In this document: piece by piece, positions 41,731-50,565 of the stretch
How the letters are laid out: every line of letters starts with the position of its first letter
Position numbering within the stretch: position 1 is the first letter of the stretch
Assembly: GCF_013364215.1 (NCBI RefSeq)
Contig: NZ_CP054923.1
Coordinates: forward strand, 4,030,001 to 4,094,000
From: Verrucosispora sp. NA02020
GTDB lineage: Bacteria > Actinomycetota > Actinomycetes > Mycobacteriales > Micromonosporaceae
Direction: 5' to 3'
DNA length: 64,000 nt
Program-made: the position numbers and the translations under genes
The notes under the pieces: model-generated
Databases searched by the model: none
What the model saw: only the letters and a program-made list of their open reading frames with translations
Told to the model about the DNA's origin: nothing

Positions 41731-42752
41731 GGGTGTCGGTGGTGGTGCCCAACTACAACAAGGAGCGAACCCTCGGCGACTGCCTGTCGGCGGTCTACGC
41801 GCAGACCGTTACGCCGGCCGAGGTGATCGTGGTGGACGACGCCAGCACCGACCGGTCCCGGCGGATCGCCGCCGGATTCGGCTGCACCGTGCTGGCTCTG
41901 CCGGTGAACGGGGGAGTGTCGGCGGCCCGCAACGCCGGTGCCGCCCGGGCCACCGGTGACGTGCTGCTCTTCGTCGACTCGGACGTCGCCCTGGCCCCCG
42001 GCACGCTGGCCGCGGCGGTGCGGGTACTGCGGGAGCATCCGGACTGCGGCGTGGTGCAGGGCATCTACGACCTGCGCCCGCTCCACGACGACGGGCCGGT
42101 CGAGGCGTACAAGACACTGTTCGAGCACTTCTGGCGACGCCGGGCCACCGGGGTCACGTCCACCACCATGTTCGCGCTGACGGCTGTGCCGAAGGACGTC
42201 TTCGAGCTGGTCGGTGGCTTCGACGAGCGGCTGCGTGACGCCGAGGACGTGGAGTTCGGCACCCGGCTGCCGGCGCGCTACGAGATCCGGGTCAGTGCCG
42301 AGATGGTCGGCCGCCACGACGACGTGGACCGGCTCCGGCCGTACCTGTCGGAACTGTTCCGCCGCGCGGTGACGTACGCCGACGCGGTCGTCGCCGCCCG
42401 CTGGGAGCCGCCGGTCGCCGACGGACGCCCACCGCACCGGGTCGACGTCGGCGCGGTGGTCGGCATGGCCGGCACCGGGCTGGCCGTGGCCACCGCGCCG
42501 CTGGTCCTGGTGACACCCGGGCTGGTGGTGTTGCCGCTGGCCCTGCTGGTGACCGTCGGGGTGGCCGACCGGGCCCTGCTGGCGTTCGCGGCGCGGCACC
42601 GGGGGCCCCGGTTCGCGCTCTACGCCGCCGGAATGCGCCTGCTCACCCACCTGACCGAGTTCGTCGGGATGGGGCTGGGGATCTGCGCCGCGCTGTCGCG
42701 TCGGGTACGCGCCCGGGGCTACCGTCCGGTCACCGTGGAACCGCGCCGGTGA
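41727..42752 (+). CDS. GT2 glycosyltransferase with C-terminal membrane helices
   Basis: 341 residues. GT-A fold: VSVVVPNYNKERTLGDCLSA, VIVVDDASTDRS, the DxD-type metal site LLFVDSDVALAPG, and the acidic DAEDVEFGTRL that holds the catalytic base. The C-terminal third contains hydrophobic segments (VVGMAGTGLAVATAPLVLVT, LVVLPLALLVTVGVADRALL). There is no QxxRW motif, so it should add single sugars rather than make a polymer. Closely related to three other GT2 genes in this cluster (45988, 50565, 51575). Starts in the stop of the GT87 gene. Confidence 0.88.
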   Translation: MRVSVVVPNYNKERTLGDCLSAVYAQTVTPAEVIVVDDASTDRSRRIAAGFGCTVLALPVNGGVSAARNAGAARATGDVLLFVDSDVALAPGTLAAAVRVLREHPDCGVVQGIYDLRPLHDDGPVEAYKTLFEHFWRRRATGVTSTTMFALTAVPKDVFELVGGFDERLRDAEDVEFGTRLPARYEIRVSAEMVGRHDDVDRLRPYLSELFRRAVTYADAVVAARWEPPVADGRPPHRVDVGAVVGMAGTGLAVATAPLVLVTPGLVVLPLALLVTVGVADRALLAFAARHRGPRFALYAAGMRLLTHLTEFVGMGLGICAALSRRVRARGYRPVTVEPRR

Positions 42753-43744
42753 GCGGCGGCTGGTGGCGGTGGCTCAACCGGGCCTTCACCGTCGCCTTCG
42801 TGGTGGCGCTGGCCGTCGGTCTGGTGCTCTTCGTCCGCTCCCAGGACTGGACGCCGGTAGCGACGCTGGCCGGTCGCCTGGACCCGTGGCGGGTGGGCGC
42901 GGCGGTCAGCGCGGCCCTGCTGGTCAACGCCGTCGGGCTGCTGCTGGGGGTGGCGTCCTGGCGGGCCATCTTCGTCGACCTGGGTGCGCCGGTGGACCGG
43001 TGGACCGCGTACCGGCTGTTCTTCGTGGGGTTCCTGACCAAGTTCGTGCCCGGTCGGTTGGTCGCCCTGCCGGTGCTGCTGCGGATGGGTCGGGAGATCG
43101 AGGTCGGGCCGGTCCGGCTGGCCGGGGTGTTCCTGTTGAGCTGGGCCGTGGTGGCGATGACCGGCATGACGCTGGGGGTCGCCGCCGGTCCGGCGCTGCT
43201 CTCCGGCGCCACCTGGTGGCTGCTGCTGGCCAGCGTCCCACTGCTCGTGCTCGTGGTCCGGCCGGACCTGCTCGACAAGGCGCTGGTCCTGGTGGCCCGG
43301 CTGCTGCGGCGTCCACCGCCGCAGGTGCGCGCCTCCCCGGCGGGCCTGCGACGGGCCATCGGCGCGCAGTCGCTGTCCTGGTTCGTCTCCGGGCACCACC
43401 TGTGGCTGCTCGCGGTGGCGGCCGGCGCGCCGCCGCTGCGGTCCTACCTGGTCTGCGTAGCCGGGTTCGCCGCCGCGACCGTCGCCGGGCTGGCCGTGAT
43501 GGTGGCCCCGGACGGCCTGGGTGTCCGCGAGGCGGTGCTGATGCTCGGGCTGTCCACCGTGCTGCCGGTGGCCGTGGCCACCCCGGTGGTGCTGGTCAGC
43601 CGGTTGGTCTGCGCGCTCAGCGAGGTGGCCGTCGGTGGGGGAGGGCTGCTGCTGGCCCAGTATCTGCACCGGCGCCGGTTGCGGCGCGACGGTCCGGTGC
43701 TCACCGGGCCGGTCCCGGTCGAGCGGTCGGCACCGGTCGGGTGA
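42749..43744 (+). CDS. Lysylphosphatidylglycerol synthase/UPF0104-type integral membrane protein (flippase-like)
   Basis: 331 residues, about eight membrane helices. The family features are LFFVGFLTKFVPGRLVALPV, AVMVAPDGLGVREAVLMLGL and VVLVSRLVCALSEVAVGGGG, shared by the LPG synthase transmembrane domain and AglD-like proteins found with glycosyltransferases. Many such proteins are proposed to move lipid-linked intermediates. It starts with a 4-base overlap in the GT2 gene stop. It lacks the cytoplasmic aminoacyl-transfer domain of MprF, so a transport role is inferred. Confidence 0.78.
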   Translation: MSGGWWRWLNRAFTVAFVVALAVGLVLFVRSQDWTPVATLAGRLDPWRVGAAVSAALLVNAVGLLLGVASWRAIFVDLGAPVDRWTAYRLFFVGFLTKFVPGRLVALPVLLRMGREIEVGPVRLAGVFLLSWAVVAMTGMTLGVAAGPALLSGATWWLLLASVPLLVLVVRPDLLDKALVLVARLLRRPPPQVRASPAGLRRAIGAQSLSWFVSGHHLWLLAVAAGAPPLRSYLVCVAGFAAATVAGLAVMVAPDGLGVREAVLMLGLSTVLPVAVATPVVLVSRLVCALSEVAVGGGGLLLAQYLHRRRLRRDGPVLTGPVPVERSAPVG

Positions 43745-43790
43745 GCCGTTCGTGTTGACAGCCGCCGGGCGGGCCCGGCGGAGGAGGTCG

Positions 43791-44423
43791 GTGAGGGACG
43801 TGTCGAGACTACGGACGACGGCGGGACTGCTGGGGGCACCGGTGCGGGCGCTGGTACGGCGCAGTCCACGGCTGAACGCGGTGCTCTGGGACGCCCAGTA
43901 CGCGTTGGGGATGTGGGGATACCTCGACGAGGCCGGCGACGGGAGCGTGCCGCTGTCGCTGATCGAGACGTGGGCGCCGCAACCGGCGATCCTCGACCTG
44001 GGCTGCGGCACCAGCGTCAACCTGGCGTTGCGCCGGGGCCGCTACCGGCACTACCACGGGGTGGACATCAGTCGGCGGGCCATCGGGACGGCCCGGGCGC
44101 TGCGTCGGCCGGACGCGTCCTACGCGGTGGCCGACATCCGCACGTACACGCCGCCGGACCGGTACGACGCGATCCTGCTGCGCGAGGTCATCTACTACCT
44201 GTCCGTGCCGGAGGCGGCGGACCTGCTGCGCCGGTTGCCGGGGATGCTCACCGCGCGGGGACGGATCCTCGTGCAGATCTACGACGTGCAGCGGTCCCGG
44301 CAGTTCGTGGCGGTGATCCGGGACTGCGGGCTGGAGGTGACCACCTGGCGACCGCCGGAGACCGGTGACGCCGGGCGGGACGCCTTCTTCGTCCTCACCC
44401 CCGCCGCCGTCGCGGAGCCCTGA
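43791..44423 (+). CDS. SAM-dependent methyltransferase of the glycan cluster
   Basis: 210 residues from a GTG at 43791 near GAGGAGG (43800 is an alternative start). SAM loop AILDLGCGTSVNLALRRGRY, then YHGVDISRRAIGTARAL, VADIRTYTPPDRYDAILLRE and MLTARGRILVQIYDVQRSRQ. A Methyltransf_11-type enzyme that likely modifies a sugar or the product. It is the fourth gene of the rightward unit and is convergent with the SARP gene. Confidence 0.82.
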   Translation: MRDVSRLRTTAGLLGAPVRALVRRSPRLNAVLWDAQYALGMWGYLDEAGDGSVPLSLIETWAPQPAILDLGCGTSVNLALRRGRYRHYHGVDISRRAIGTARALRRPDASYAVADIRTYTPPDRYDAILLREVIYYLSVPEAADLLRRLPGMLTARGRILVQIYDVQRSRQFVAVIRDCGLEVTTWRPPETGDAGRDAFFVLTPAAVAEP

Positions 44424-44435
44424 GCCACACCGGGC

Positions 44436-45242
44436 CTACACCGGCACGCGCCGCTCCCACCATGGCCACACCGTCACCGGCTCGCTGCGCAGCAGCCGGC
44501 GGTGCAGGTCCTGGAGGCGGTGTCCCGGTTCGACGCCGAGCCGGTCGGCCAGCGTGGTCCGGGCGTCCTGGAAGGCGGTCAGCGCCTCGGCCCGCCGTGA
44601 CGTCTGCCCGAGCGCGATGAGCAGCAGTTCCCAGAGCCGCTCCCGCATCGGGTGCTCGGCCAGCATCCAGCGCAGCTCGGCGACGACGTTCTCGATGTCG
44701 CCGAGCAGCAGCCGTACGCCGGTCACCTCCTCCCGGACGTCCTGGCGCAGCTCGGTCAGCCGGATCCGCTCGGCCTCGGCCAGCGGGCCGGTGGCCTCGT
44801 GCAGCGCCCGGCCCGACCAGCGCGCCAGACCGGCCTGGAACAGGTAGAGCGAGTCGGTCAGGTCCGCCTGGGCGCGGGCCGCCCGGGCCCGGCGGACGTC
44901 CTGCTCGAAGCGGACGGTGTCCACGGCGTCGGGCGGTACGTCGAGGGTGTAGCCGGGTCGGGTGGAGCGCAGCACCCGGGCCACCGCCGGACGGTCTCCG
45001 GGTGGTTCGAGGGCCCGACGCAGCCGGCCGATGTAGGTGTGCACCATGTTCTCCACCGAGTCGGGCCGCCGACCGACCCAGATCGCCTCGACGATCTGGG
45101 CGACGGACATCACCATGCCGCTGCGCATCGCCAGCACCGCCAGGACCTCCCGCTGCCGGGGGGTGCCCAGGTACAGGACGGTGTCTCCCCGCCGGGCCCG
45201 CACCGGACCCAGGAGCAGGATGGACAGTTCACTCTGCGACAT
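44436..45242 (-). CDS. SARP-family transcriptional activator (OmpR-type DNA-binding + BTAD)
   Basis: 268 residues. N-terminal winged helix: LSILLLGPVRARRGDTVLYL, TPRQREVLAVLAMRSGMVMS, VAQIVEAIWVGRRPDSVENM and VHTYIGRLRRALEPPG. Residues 110-260 form the bacterial transcriptional activation domain (FEQDVRRARAARAQADLTDS, WLLAEHPMRERLWELL-type helices). Size and domains match pathway-specific SARPs (DnrI, ActII-ORF4), which activate secondary metabolite genes by binding direct repeats. It overlaps the deacetylase stop by one base, so it is made with the deacetylase and the GT2 at 45988. Expected to control the surrounding cluster. Confidence 0.9.
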   Translation of the reverse strand: MSQSELSILLLGPVRARRGDTVLYLGTPRQREVLAVLAMRSGMVMSVAQIVEAIWVGRRPDSVENMVHTYIGRLRRALEPPGDRPAVARVLRSTRPGYTLDVPPDAVDTVRFEQDVRRARAARAQADLTDSLYLFQAGLARWSGRALHEATGPLAEAERIRLTELRQDVREEVTGVRLLLGDIENVVAELRWMLAEHPMRERLWELLLIALGQTSRRAEALTAFQDARTTLADRLGVEPGHRLQDLHRRLLRSEPVTVWPWWERRVPV

Positions 45243-45991
45243 CAGGGGCCTTCTCCCACCCGGCGCGGCCGGGGCGTCACGTGTGCGGGGACGGTGACGA
45301 AGCGCAGCCCACGGGCGGTAAGCCCGGGCAACACCTCGGCCAGGGCGGCGACGGTCTGCGACCGGTCGCCACCGCCGTCGTGGCAGAGCATGATCTGCCC
45401 GGGCCGGGTACGCGACAGCGTGCGGGCGATCCGCGCGACACCCGGACGACGCCAGTCACTGGGGTTCACCGTCCAGTCGACAGGAGTGAGGCCGAGCTCG
45501 GCGACGGTCCGCAGGACGGTCGGCGACCAGTTGCCGCCGGGCGCGCGGAACAGGCGCGGCGACACCCCGGTGGCGTCCTCGATGTCGCGCTGGGTCTGCG
45601 CGATCTCCGCGACGATCGCGGGTCGGGACAGCGCGGCGAACGGCTGCGGGTGCGAGCGGGAGTGGTTGCCGATCAGGTGACCGGCGGCGAGCACCCGCCG
45701 GGCCAGGTCCGGGTGTTCCCGGACGCGGTCGCCGATGAGGAAGAAGGTGGCGCGTACCCGGTGCCGGTCGAGCAGGTCGAGCAGGGCGGGCGTCCACTGC
45801 GGGTGCGGCCCGTCGTCGACGGTGAGGGCGACCTCCGCCCCGGCCAGGCCGAACGCCGGCCAGCGCGGGCTGCCGGGGGCCGCGTGACGGCGCAGTGTCT
45901 GCCCGCCGCGATAGGCGAACAGCAGGTAGTGCAACGCCTGTGCGTGCAGGTGCGCGCCGAGTCGGGTGACGGGTCCTCGGCGGGCGCTCAT
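45242..45991 (-). CDS. Polysaccharide deacetylase (NodB domain, CE4)
   Basis: 249 residues from the ATG at 45991. NodB motifs: EVALTVDDGPHPQWTPALLD (MT1), AGHLIGNHSRSHPQPFAALS (MT2, HSxxH zinc ligands), RLFRAPGGNWSPTVLRTVAE (MT3), VDWTVNPSDW (MT4) and IMLCHDGGGDRSQTVAALAE (MT5). No signal peptide is evident, so it may act on an intracellular or membrane-attached sugar intermediate. It should remove N-acetyl groups, exposing amines. Its start overlaps the GT2 gene stop by 4 bases. Confidence 0.88.
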   Translation of the reverse strand: MSARRGPVTRLGAHLHAQALHYLLFAYRGGQTLRRHAAPGSPRWPAFGLAGAEVALTVDDGPHPQWTPALLDLLDRHRVRATFFLIGDRVREHPDLARRVLAAGHLIGNHSRSHPQPFAALSRPAIVAEIAQTQRDIEDATGVSPRLFRAPGGNWSPTVLRTVAELGLTPVDWTVNPSDWRRPGVARIARTLSRTRPGQIMLCHDGGGDRSQTVAALAEVLPGLTARGLRFVTVPAHVTPRPRRVGEGP

Positions 45992-46998
45992 CGGGACGTC
46001 TTCGCCGCGGTGGCCCGGCTCGGCCCGAAGTCGCGGTCGGTGAGGTGACGGATCCCGCCGACCACGGCGCCGCCGACGACGGCGAGTTGGACCAGCAGGT
46101 GCACGGCGAAGAAGAAGAGGGTGAACGGCAGCCCGCGTCGACGCAGCACGAACCGCAGCAGCGCGGGCTCGGCGACCGTGAACAGGACGAGGAACAGCAG
46201 CGACAGCACCGGCCACCCGCCGGTGAGCGGTGCCGTCGGCAGCGTCGCCGGCACCGCCGCCGCGGTGAGCAGGCCCGCCGCGCTGTTGGCGCGGATCCCG
46301 GCCGGTCCGCGTTCGGCCAGGGCCACCGGAATCAGCATCTGCGAGCGGCGGAACTGCTTGGCCAGCAACGACCCGAGTCGGCTGTCGTCGTCGTGTCGGC
46401 AGACCACCGTGTCGGTGAGGACGATGCCGTACCGGTCGCCCATCCGGTCGCCGATCTCCACGTCCTCGGAGGCGCGCAGCTTCTCGTCGAAGAGGCCGAC
46501 CGTGTCGAAGACCTCGCGGCGGATGAGGCAGATCGCGAAGAGGGTGGTGCGGACCCGCCCGACGTGGCGCAGCCGCCAGTGGTGCCCGTGCGTGAGCCGG
46601 TACGCCTCGACCGGGCCGTCGTCGAAGAGCGGCTCCAGCGCGTAGATGCCGTGTACGCAGGCGACGTCGGGCTGCTCGCGCAGGACGGCCAGGGCGTTGC
46701 CCAGGGCGTCGGGTTCCGGGGCGCAGTCCGAGTCGAGGAAGAACAGCAGGTCGCCGGTGGCGGCCCGGATGCCGCGGTTGCGGGCGGCGGCCGGGCCGGC
46801 GTTGCGGTCGGTGACCAGCAGCCGGCACGGGAACCGCCGGGCGACGGCCCGGGTGTCGTCGGTGCTGGCGTCGTCGACCACGATGACCTCGGTCACCGGG
46901 TGCCGTAGTCGGTGCACCGCCGCGAGGCACGCACCCAGGGTCTTGGCGCTGTTGTGGGTGGGAACGATTACCGACACCGTCGGCGGCATGACGGGCAC
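45988..46998 (-). CDS. GT2 glycosyltransferase with C-terminal membrane helices
   Basis: 336 residues, GTG at 46998 (an ATG at 46989 is possible). VSVIVPTHNSAKTLGACLAA, VIVVDDASTDDTRAVARRF, DxD site LLFFLDSDCAPEPDALGNAL and the base region RASEDVEIGDRMGDRYGIVL. Hydrophobic segments near the end (GGWPVLSLLFLVLFTVAEPA and FTLFFFAVHLLVQLAVVGGA) indicate membrane insertion. First gene of the minus-strand unit with the deacetylase and the SARP. Divergent from the aminotransferase at 47168 with 169 bases between them. Confidence 0.88.
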   Translation of the reverse strand: MPVMPPTVSVIVPTHNSAKTLGACLAAVHRLRHPVTEVIVVDDASTDDTRAVARRFPCRLLVTDRNAGPAAARNRGIRAATGDLLFFLDSDCAPEPDALGNALAVLREQPDVACVHGIYALEPLFDDGPVEAYRLTHGHHWRLRHVGRVRTTLFAICLIRREVFDTVGLFDEKLRASEDVEIGDRMGDRYGIVLTDTVVCRHDDDSRLGSLLAKQFRRSQMLIPVALAERGPAGIRANSAAGLLTAAAVPATLPTAPLTGGWPVLSLLFLVLFTVAEPALLRFVLRRRGLPFTLFFFAVHLLVQLAVVGGAVVGGIRHLTDRDFGPSRATAAKTSR

Positions 46999-47054
46999 CT
47001 CAACGAGTGTTGGCTAATGTGCAGATGAATTGACCGGCGGCAATTGTGTTGCGC

Positions 47055-47157
47055 CTTGACCAAGTTATCCATGCCCCACCCGCCGTGGCAAGGGTTGCCT
47101 TGCGTAGTCAAGGTTGCATCCAGCCTCGGTCCAGGAAAGATCACGGACCAATAGATA
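47055..47157 (+). promoter_or_regulatory. Candidate SARP-controlled promoter region
   Basis: The divergent region 46999-47167 contains CAAGGGTTGC (47089-47098) and CAAGGTTGC (47109-47117), 20 bases apart, plus GGCAA-GGG-TTGCC (47088-47100) and CTTGACCAAG (47055-47064). A TAGATA -10-like box at 47152-47157 lacks a matching -35. This layout fits an activator-dependent promoter. The assignment to the SARP is inference. Confidence 0.45.
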
Positions 47158-47167
47158 GCGTCGCGGC

Positions 47168-48577
47168 ATGCCCAATCTCGTCAGTGTCGAGGAATGCGAG
47201 CGGTTCACCGTTCGCGAGGTGCACGACCTCTATCGGCGGTACGTGAACGCGAGCCAGGTCAATCTGATGACGTCGTTCGGGTTCGGTCGGGAATTGGTGG
47301 AGCAGGCCGAGGGTGCCTACCTGACCCTGCGGGACGGCCGGCGCGTCCTCGATCTGACCGGCGGGGTGGGGGTGCTCAACCACGGCCACAACCATCCACG
47401 GATCGTGGCGGCCCGGCAACGCTTCGCTGAGCGTCGGCGAATGGAGGTGCACAAGACGTACTTTTCGCCCTACCTCGCGGCGCTCGGCCACAACCTGGCC
47501 CAGCTGCTGCCCGGCGATCTGTCCATGTCGTTCCTGCCCAACTCCGGCGCCGAGGCGGTGGAGGGTGCGGTGAAGCTGGCCTACAAGTACCACGGTGGTC
47601 GACGGGGCACCATCCTTCGCGCGGACTGCGGATTCCACGGGAAGTTGCTCGGTTCCGGTGGGCTCACCGGACAGCCGCACTTCAACTTTCCGACAATTCC
47701 GGGAATCGTCCCATTCGCGTACGGGGATCTGGAATCCGTCCGGTCCGCTATCGAGCGGCATGCGGGTGACGTGTACGCCCTGATCGTCGAACCTTTCAGC
47801 GCCTCCACCATTCAATGGTGCGACGAAGATTTCCTTCGCGGCGTCCGGGAACTCTGCGACCGACACGACATCGTACTCATCTTCGACGAGATCTACACCG
47901 GCTGGGGCAAGACGGGCAGCCTCTTCTACTTCATGCGTTACCCGGATCTGATACCGGACGTGCTGACCACCAGCAAATCGTTCGGCGGCGGCAAGTCGTC
48001 CATATCGGCCTTCGTCGCCCGCAAGCCGGTCTTCCGGAAGGCGTACGACAATCTGACCGACGCGCTGTTGCAGAGCACCAGCACCACCTACTACGGCATG
48101 GGGGAGGAGTGCGTCACCGCCATCGAGGCGATCAACATCGTGGTGGAGGACGACTACCCGGCACGGGCGCGGGCGCTGGAACGGGTCCTCGAACCGGGGC
48201 TGCACCGGTTGGCCAAGGAGCATCCGGAGGCGGTCGGCCGGGTGGCCGGCGCCGGGGCGCTCTGGGGCGTGCACATCGACGGCGGACCCCGGATCCTCGA
48301 CCTGGTGGGCCGGCTCGCCCCGGCCGGTGTGGCCCGCGACCCCCGCTTCAAGGCCAAGCTGGTCACCTGCGCCGTCATCAACGCGCTCTACCGCGACCAC
48401 GACATCTTCACCTACTACACACTCAACGGCCGCAACCCGCTTGTCGTCGGCCCGTCGCTCGTCACCGAGCCGGCCGACGCGCAGCGGGCCGTGGACGCCC
48501 TGGGTGAGGTGCTCGACCAGGGACTGACCCGACTGGTGACCCGGTTCGTCACGCAGAAGGTGGGATCGCTGTGGTGA
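47168..48577 (+). CDS. PLP-dependent class III aminotransferase
   Basis: 469 residues. The cofactor Lys lies in DVLTTSKSFGGGKSS, the PLP-phosphate loop in FLPNSGAEAVEGAVKLAYKY, and the ring-stacking/Asp strand in IVLIFDEIYTGWGKTG; VLNHGHNHPRI is typical of acetylornithine/GABA-type aminotransferases. The substrate is not a simple match to ArgD. In this context it may aminate a sugar-derived or polyol intermediate or an amino-alcohol. No obvious RBS is present and the ATG lies close behind a -10-like box, so the mRNA may be nearly leaderless. Coupled to the epimerase by GTGA. Confidence 0.87.
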   Translation: MPNLVSVEECERFTVREVHDLYRRYVNASQVNLMTSFGFGRELVEQAEGAYLTLRDGRRVLDLTGGVGVLNHGHNHPRIVAARQRFAERRRMEVHKTYFSPYLAALGHNLAQLLPGDLSMSFLPNSGAEAVEGAVKLAYKYHGGRRGTILRADCGFHGKLLGSGGLTGQPHFNFPTIPGIVPFAYGDLESVRSAIERHAGDVYALIVEPFSASTIQWCDEDFLRGVRELCDRHDIVLIFDEIYTGWGKTGSLFYFMRYPDLIPDVLTTSKSFGGGKSSISAFVARKPVFRKAYDNLTDALLQSTSTTYYGMGEECVTAIEAINIVVEDDYPARARALERVLEPGLHRLAKEHPEAVGRVAGAGALWGVHIDGGPRILDLVGRLAPAGVARDPRFKAKLVTCAVINALYRDHDIFTYYTLNGRNPLVVGPSLVTEPADAQRAVDALGEVLDQGLTRLVTRFVTQKVGSLW

Positions 48578-49590
48578 TCGCGATCACCGGCGCCGCCGGG
48601 ATGCTCGGCTCCCGGCTGGCCGACCGTCTCGCCGCCGACGGACACCAGGTCCGTGGCGTCGACCTGCGACCGGAACCCACCGTCGGGTACGTCGGCGACA
48701 TCCGCGACCCGGCGCTGCTGGACCGCGCCCTCACCGGCGCCACCGTGGTGATCCACTGCGCGGCGGCGCTGCCCAGCTACCCGACCGACGAGATCCGGTC
48801 GGTCATCGTCGACGGCACGCGCGGTGTCTTCGACGCGGCGCGCCGGGCCGGGGTGGCTCGCGTCCTGCACGTCTCCTCGACCGCCGTGTACGGGCTGCCG
48901 AAGCAGGTGCCCACCACCGAGGCGTACCCGCGCAGTCCGGTCGACACCTACAGCGCGGCCAAGGCCGCCGCCGAGGAGATCGCCGAACGGCACCGCGCGG
49001 ACGGCCTGCCGGTGGCGGTGCTGCGGCCCAAGACCTTCGTCGGCCCCGGCCGGATGGGACTGTTCGCCATGCTCTTCGAGTGGGCGGAGGAAGGGCGCCA
49101 CTTCCCGGTCCTCGGTCGCGGCGACGTGCGGATCCAGATGTTCGCCGTGGACGACCTGGTGAACGCCGTGGTCACCGTCCTGCACGCCGCCGACGACGTC
49201 GCCAACGACACGTACAACCTCGCCGCCGAGGAGTTCGGCACACTGCGCGAGGACTTCCAGGCCGTCCTGGACGCCGCCGGTCACGGCCGACGCGTGGTCT
49301 CGCTGCCCGCCCGGCCCGCACTCGCCGCGCTCAGCCTGCTGGAACGCAGCCGACTCTCCCCGGTCTACGGGCGCCTGCTGCACAAGCTGATGGCCGACTC
49401 GTACGTCAGCACCGACAAGGCCCGGGACCGGTTGGGCTTCCGGCCCAAGCTGTCCAACCAGGACGCCATCCTGCGCACCTACGAGTGGTGGCGGGCGCAA
49501 CGGCAGCATCACCGACCGGCCCGGGACGGTCGGACCAGCCGCGATCCGTGGCGGCAGGGCGCCCTGGCCGCCGCGAAGATCTTCTTCTGA
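48574..49590 (+). CDS. NAD-dependent epimerase/dehydratase (extended SDR)
   Basis: 338 residues from the GTG at 48574. Cofactor loop AITGAAGMLGSRLADRLAAD, acidic strand 2 VRGVDLRPEPTVGYVGDIRD, catalytic site VLHVSSTAVYGLPKQVPTTE and the YxxxK pair in DTYSAAKAAAEEIAE. It belongs to the GalE/RmlB-like nucleotide-sugar group that changes sugar stereochemistry. Overlaps the aminotransferase gene, and the UbiA gene starts 10 bases later, so one operon. It could supply an epimerised sugar or reduce a keto-sugar. Confidence 0.87.
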   Translation: MIAITGAAGMLGSRLADRLAADGHQVRGVDLRPEPTVGYVGDIRDPALLDRALTGATVVIHCAAALPSYPTDEIRSVIVDGTRGVFDAARRAGVARVLHVSSTAVYGLPKQVPTTEAYPRSPVDTYSAAKAAAEEIAERHRADGLPVAVLRPKTFVGPGRMGLFAMLFEWAEEGRHFPVLGRGDVRIQMFAVDDLVNAVVTVLHAADDVANDTYNLAAEEFGTLREDFQAVLDAAGHGRRVVSLPARPALAALSLLERSRLSPVYGRLLHKLMADSYVSTDKARDRLGFRPKLSNQDAILRTYEWWRAQRQHHRPARDGRTSRDPWRQGALAAAKIFF

Positions 49591-49599
49591 CGGCCCGCG

Positions 49600-50565
49600 A
49601 TGACCGCCGCCGAGACCGTGGTGGAGCCGGTCGCCCCGGTCGCCCCCGACCGGGTCGTACGCCCGCTCCTGCTGCCACGCCACCTCCTCGTCCTGGCCCG
49701 ACCGGGTCACGTCGTCAAGAACCTCCTGGCCGTTCCGCTCGCCCTGGTCGACACCCCGGTCTGGACGGCGTCGTCGCTGTGGCGGTGCCTGTGGGCGATC
49801 GGCGCGTTCACGCTCGCCTCGTCGGTGATCTACGTGCTCAACGACATCGCCGACCGCCACCTGGACCGGGCGCACCCCGACAAGCAACACCGCCCGATCG
49901 CCGCCGGGCACGTCCCGGTCCCGGTCGCCTGGGCGTACGCGGTGCTGCTCGCGGTCGGACTGGTCGCGGTGACCGTCACGGGGCCGGAGATGACCTGGTG
50001 GCCGCTGATCGCCTACCTGGCACTGAGCGCCGCCTACAGCCGGTGGCTCAAGCACCTGCCGCTGCTGGACGTCTGCGTGGTCTCCACCGGCTTCGTGCTG
50101 CGCGTCCTCCAGGGGTACGCCGCCACCGAGACGGTCCCCGCCAGCCTGCTGCTGACCGCCGTGTTCAGCGGTTGCCTGGTGCTGATCCTCGGCAAGCGCC
50201 GGCACGAACTGTCCGCCCTGGGCACGCCGCACCGGCCTGCGCTGCACGGCTACAACCTGCTGCTCGCCGACCACCTGCTCGGCCTGACCACCTCCCTGGC
50301 CGGCACCACCTTCCTGCTCTACCTGCACCTGGACGCCCCGATCGCCGCCTACCCGCCGGCCGTCCTGGCCCTCGTCGTACCCCTCGGGCTGCTGGCCGCG
50401 TTCCGCTACCTCCAGGCGGTCCTGGTGCTGCGGACCGGCGGCGACCCGATCCGGATCCTGCTGCGCGACCGGACGATCGTCGGCTGTGCCGTGCTGATCG
50501 GCGTCGTGCTGGCCGTGGCACAGATCAACGCCCGCTATCCCCACCTGCTGACCTGGATGGACTGA
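49600..50565 (+). CDS. UbiA-family decaprenyl-phosphate phosphoribosyltransferase-like enzyme
   Basis: 321 residues, about nine membrane helices. The segment VIYVLNDIADRHLDRAHPDK, then RPIAAGHVPV, closely resembles the NDxxDxxxD region of Mycobacterium DPPR synthase (Rv3806c). LKHLPLLDVCVVSTGFVLRV and ILGKRRHELSAL match further conserved blocks. DPPR synthase joins polyprenyl phosphate and phosphoribosyl pyrophosphate to make the lipid-linked ribose that leads to arabinan donors. No dprE1/dprE2 genes are adjacent, so ribose, or another pentose, may itself be used. Fits the GT87 enzyme in the same cluster. Confidence 0.83.
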   Translation: MTAAETVVEPVAPVAPDRVVRPLLLPRHLLVLARPGHVVKNLLAVPLALVDTPVWTASSLWRCLWAIGAFTLASSVIYVLNDIADRHLDRAHPDKQHRPIAAGHVPVPVAWAYAVLLAVGLVAVTVTGPEMTWWPLIAYLALSAAYSRWLKHLPLLDVCVVSTGFVLRVLQGYAATETVPASLLLTAVFSGCLVLILGKRRHELSALGTPHRPALHGYNLLLADHLLGLTTSLAGTTFLLYLHLDAPIAAYPPAVLALVVPLGLLAAFRYLQAVLVLRTGGDPIRILLRDRTIVGCAVLIGVVLAVAQINARYPHLLTWMD

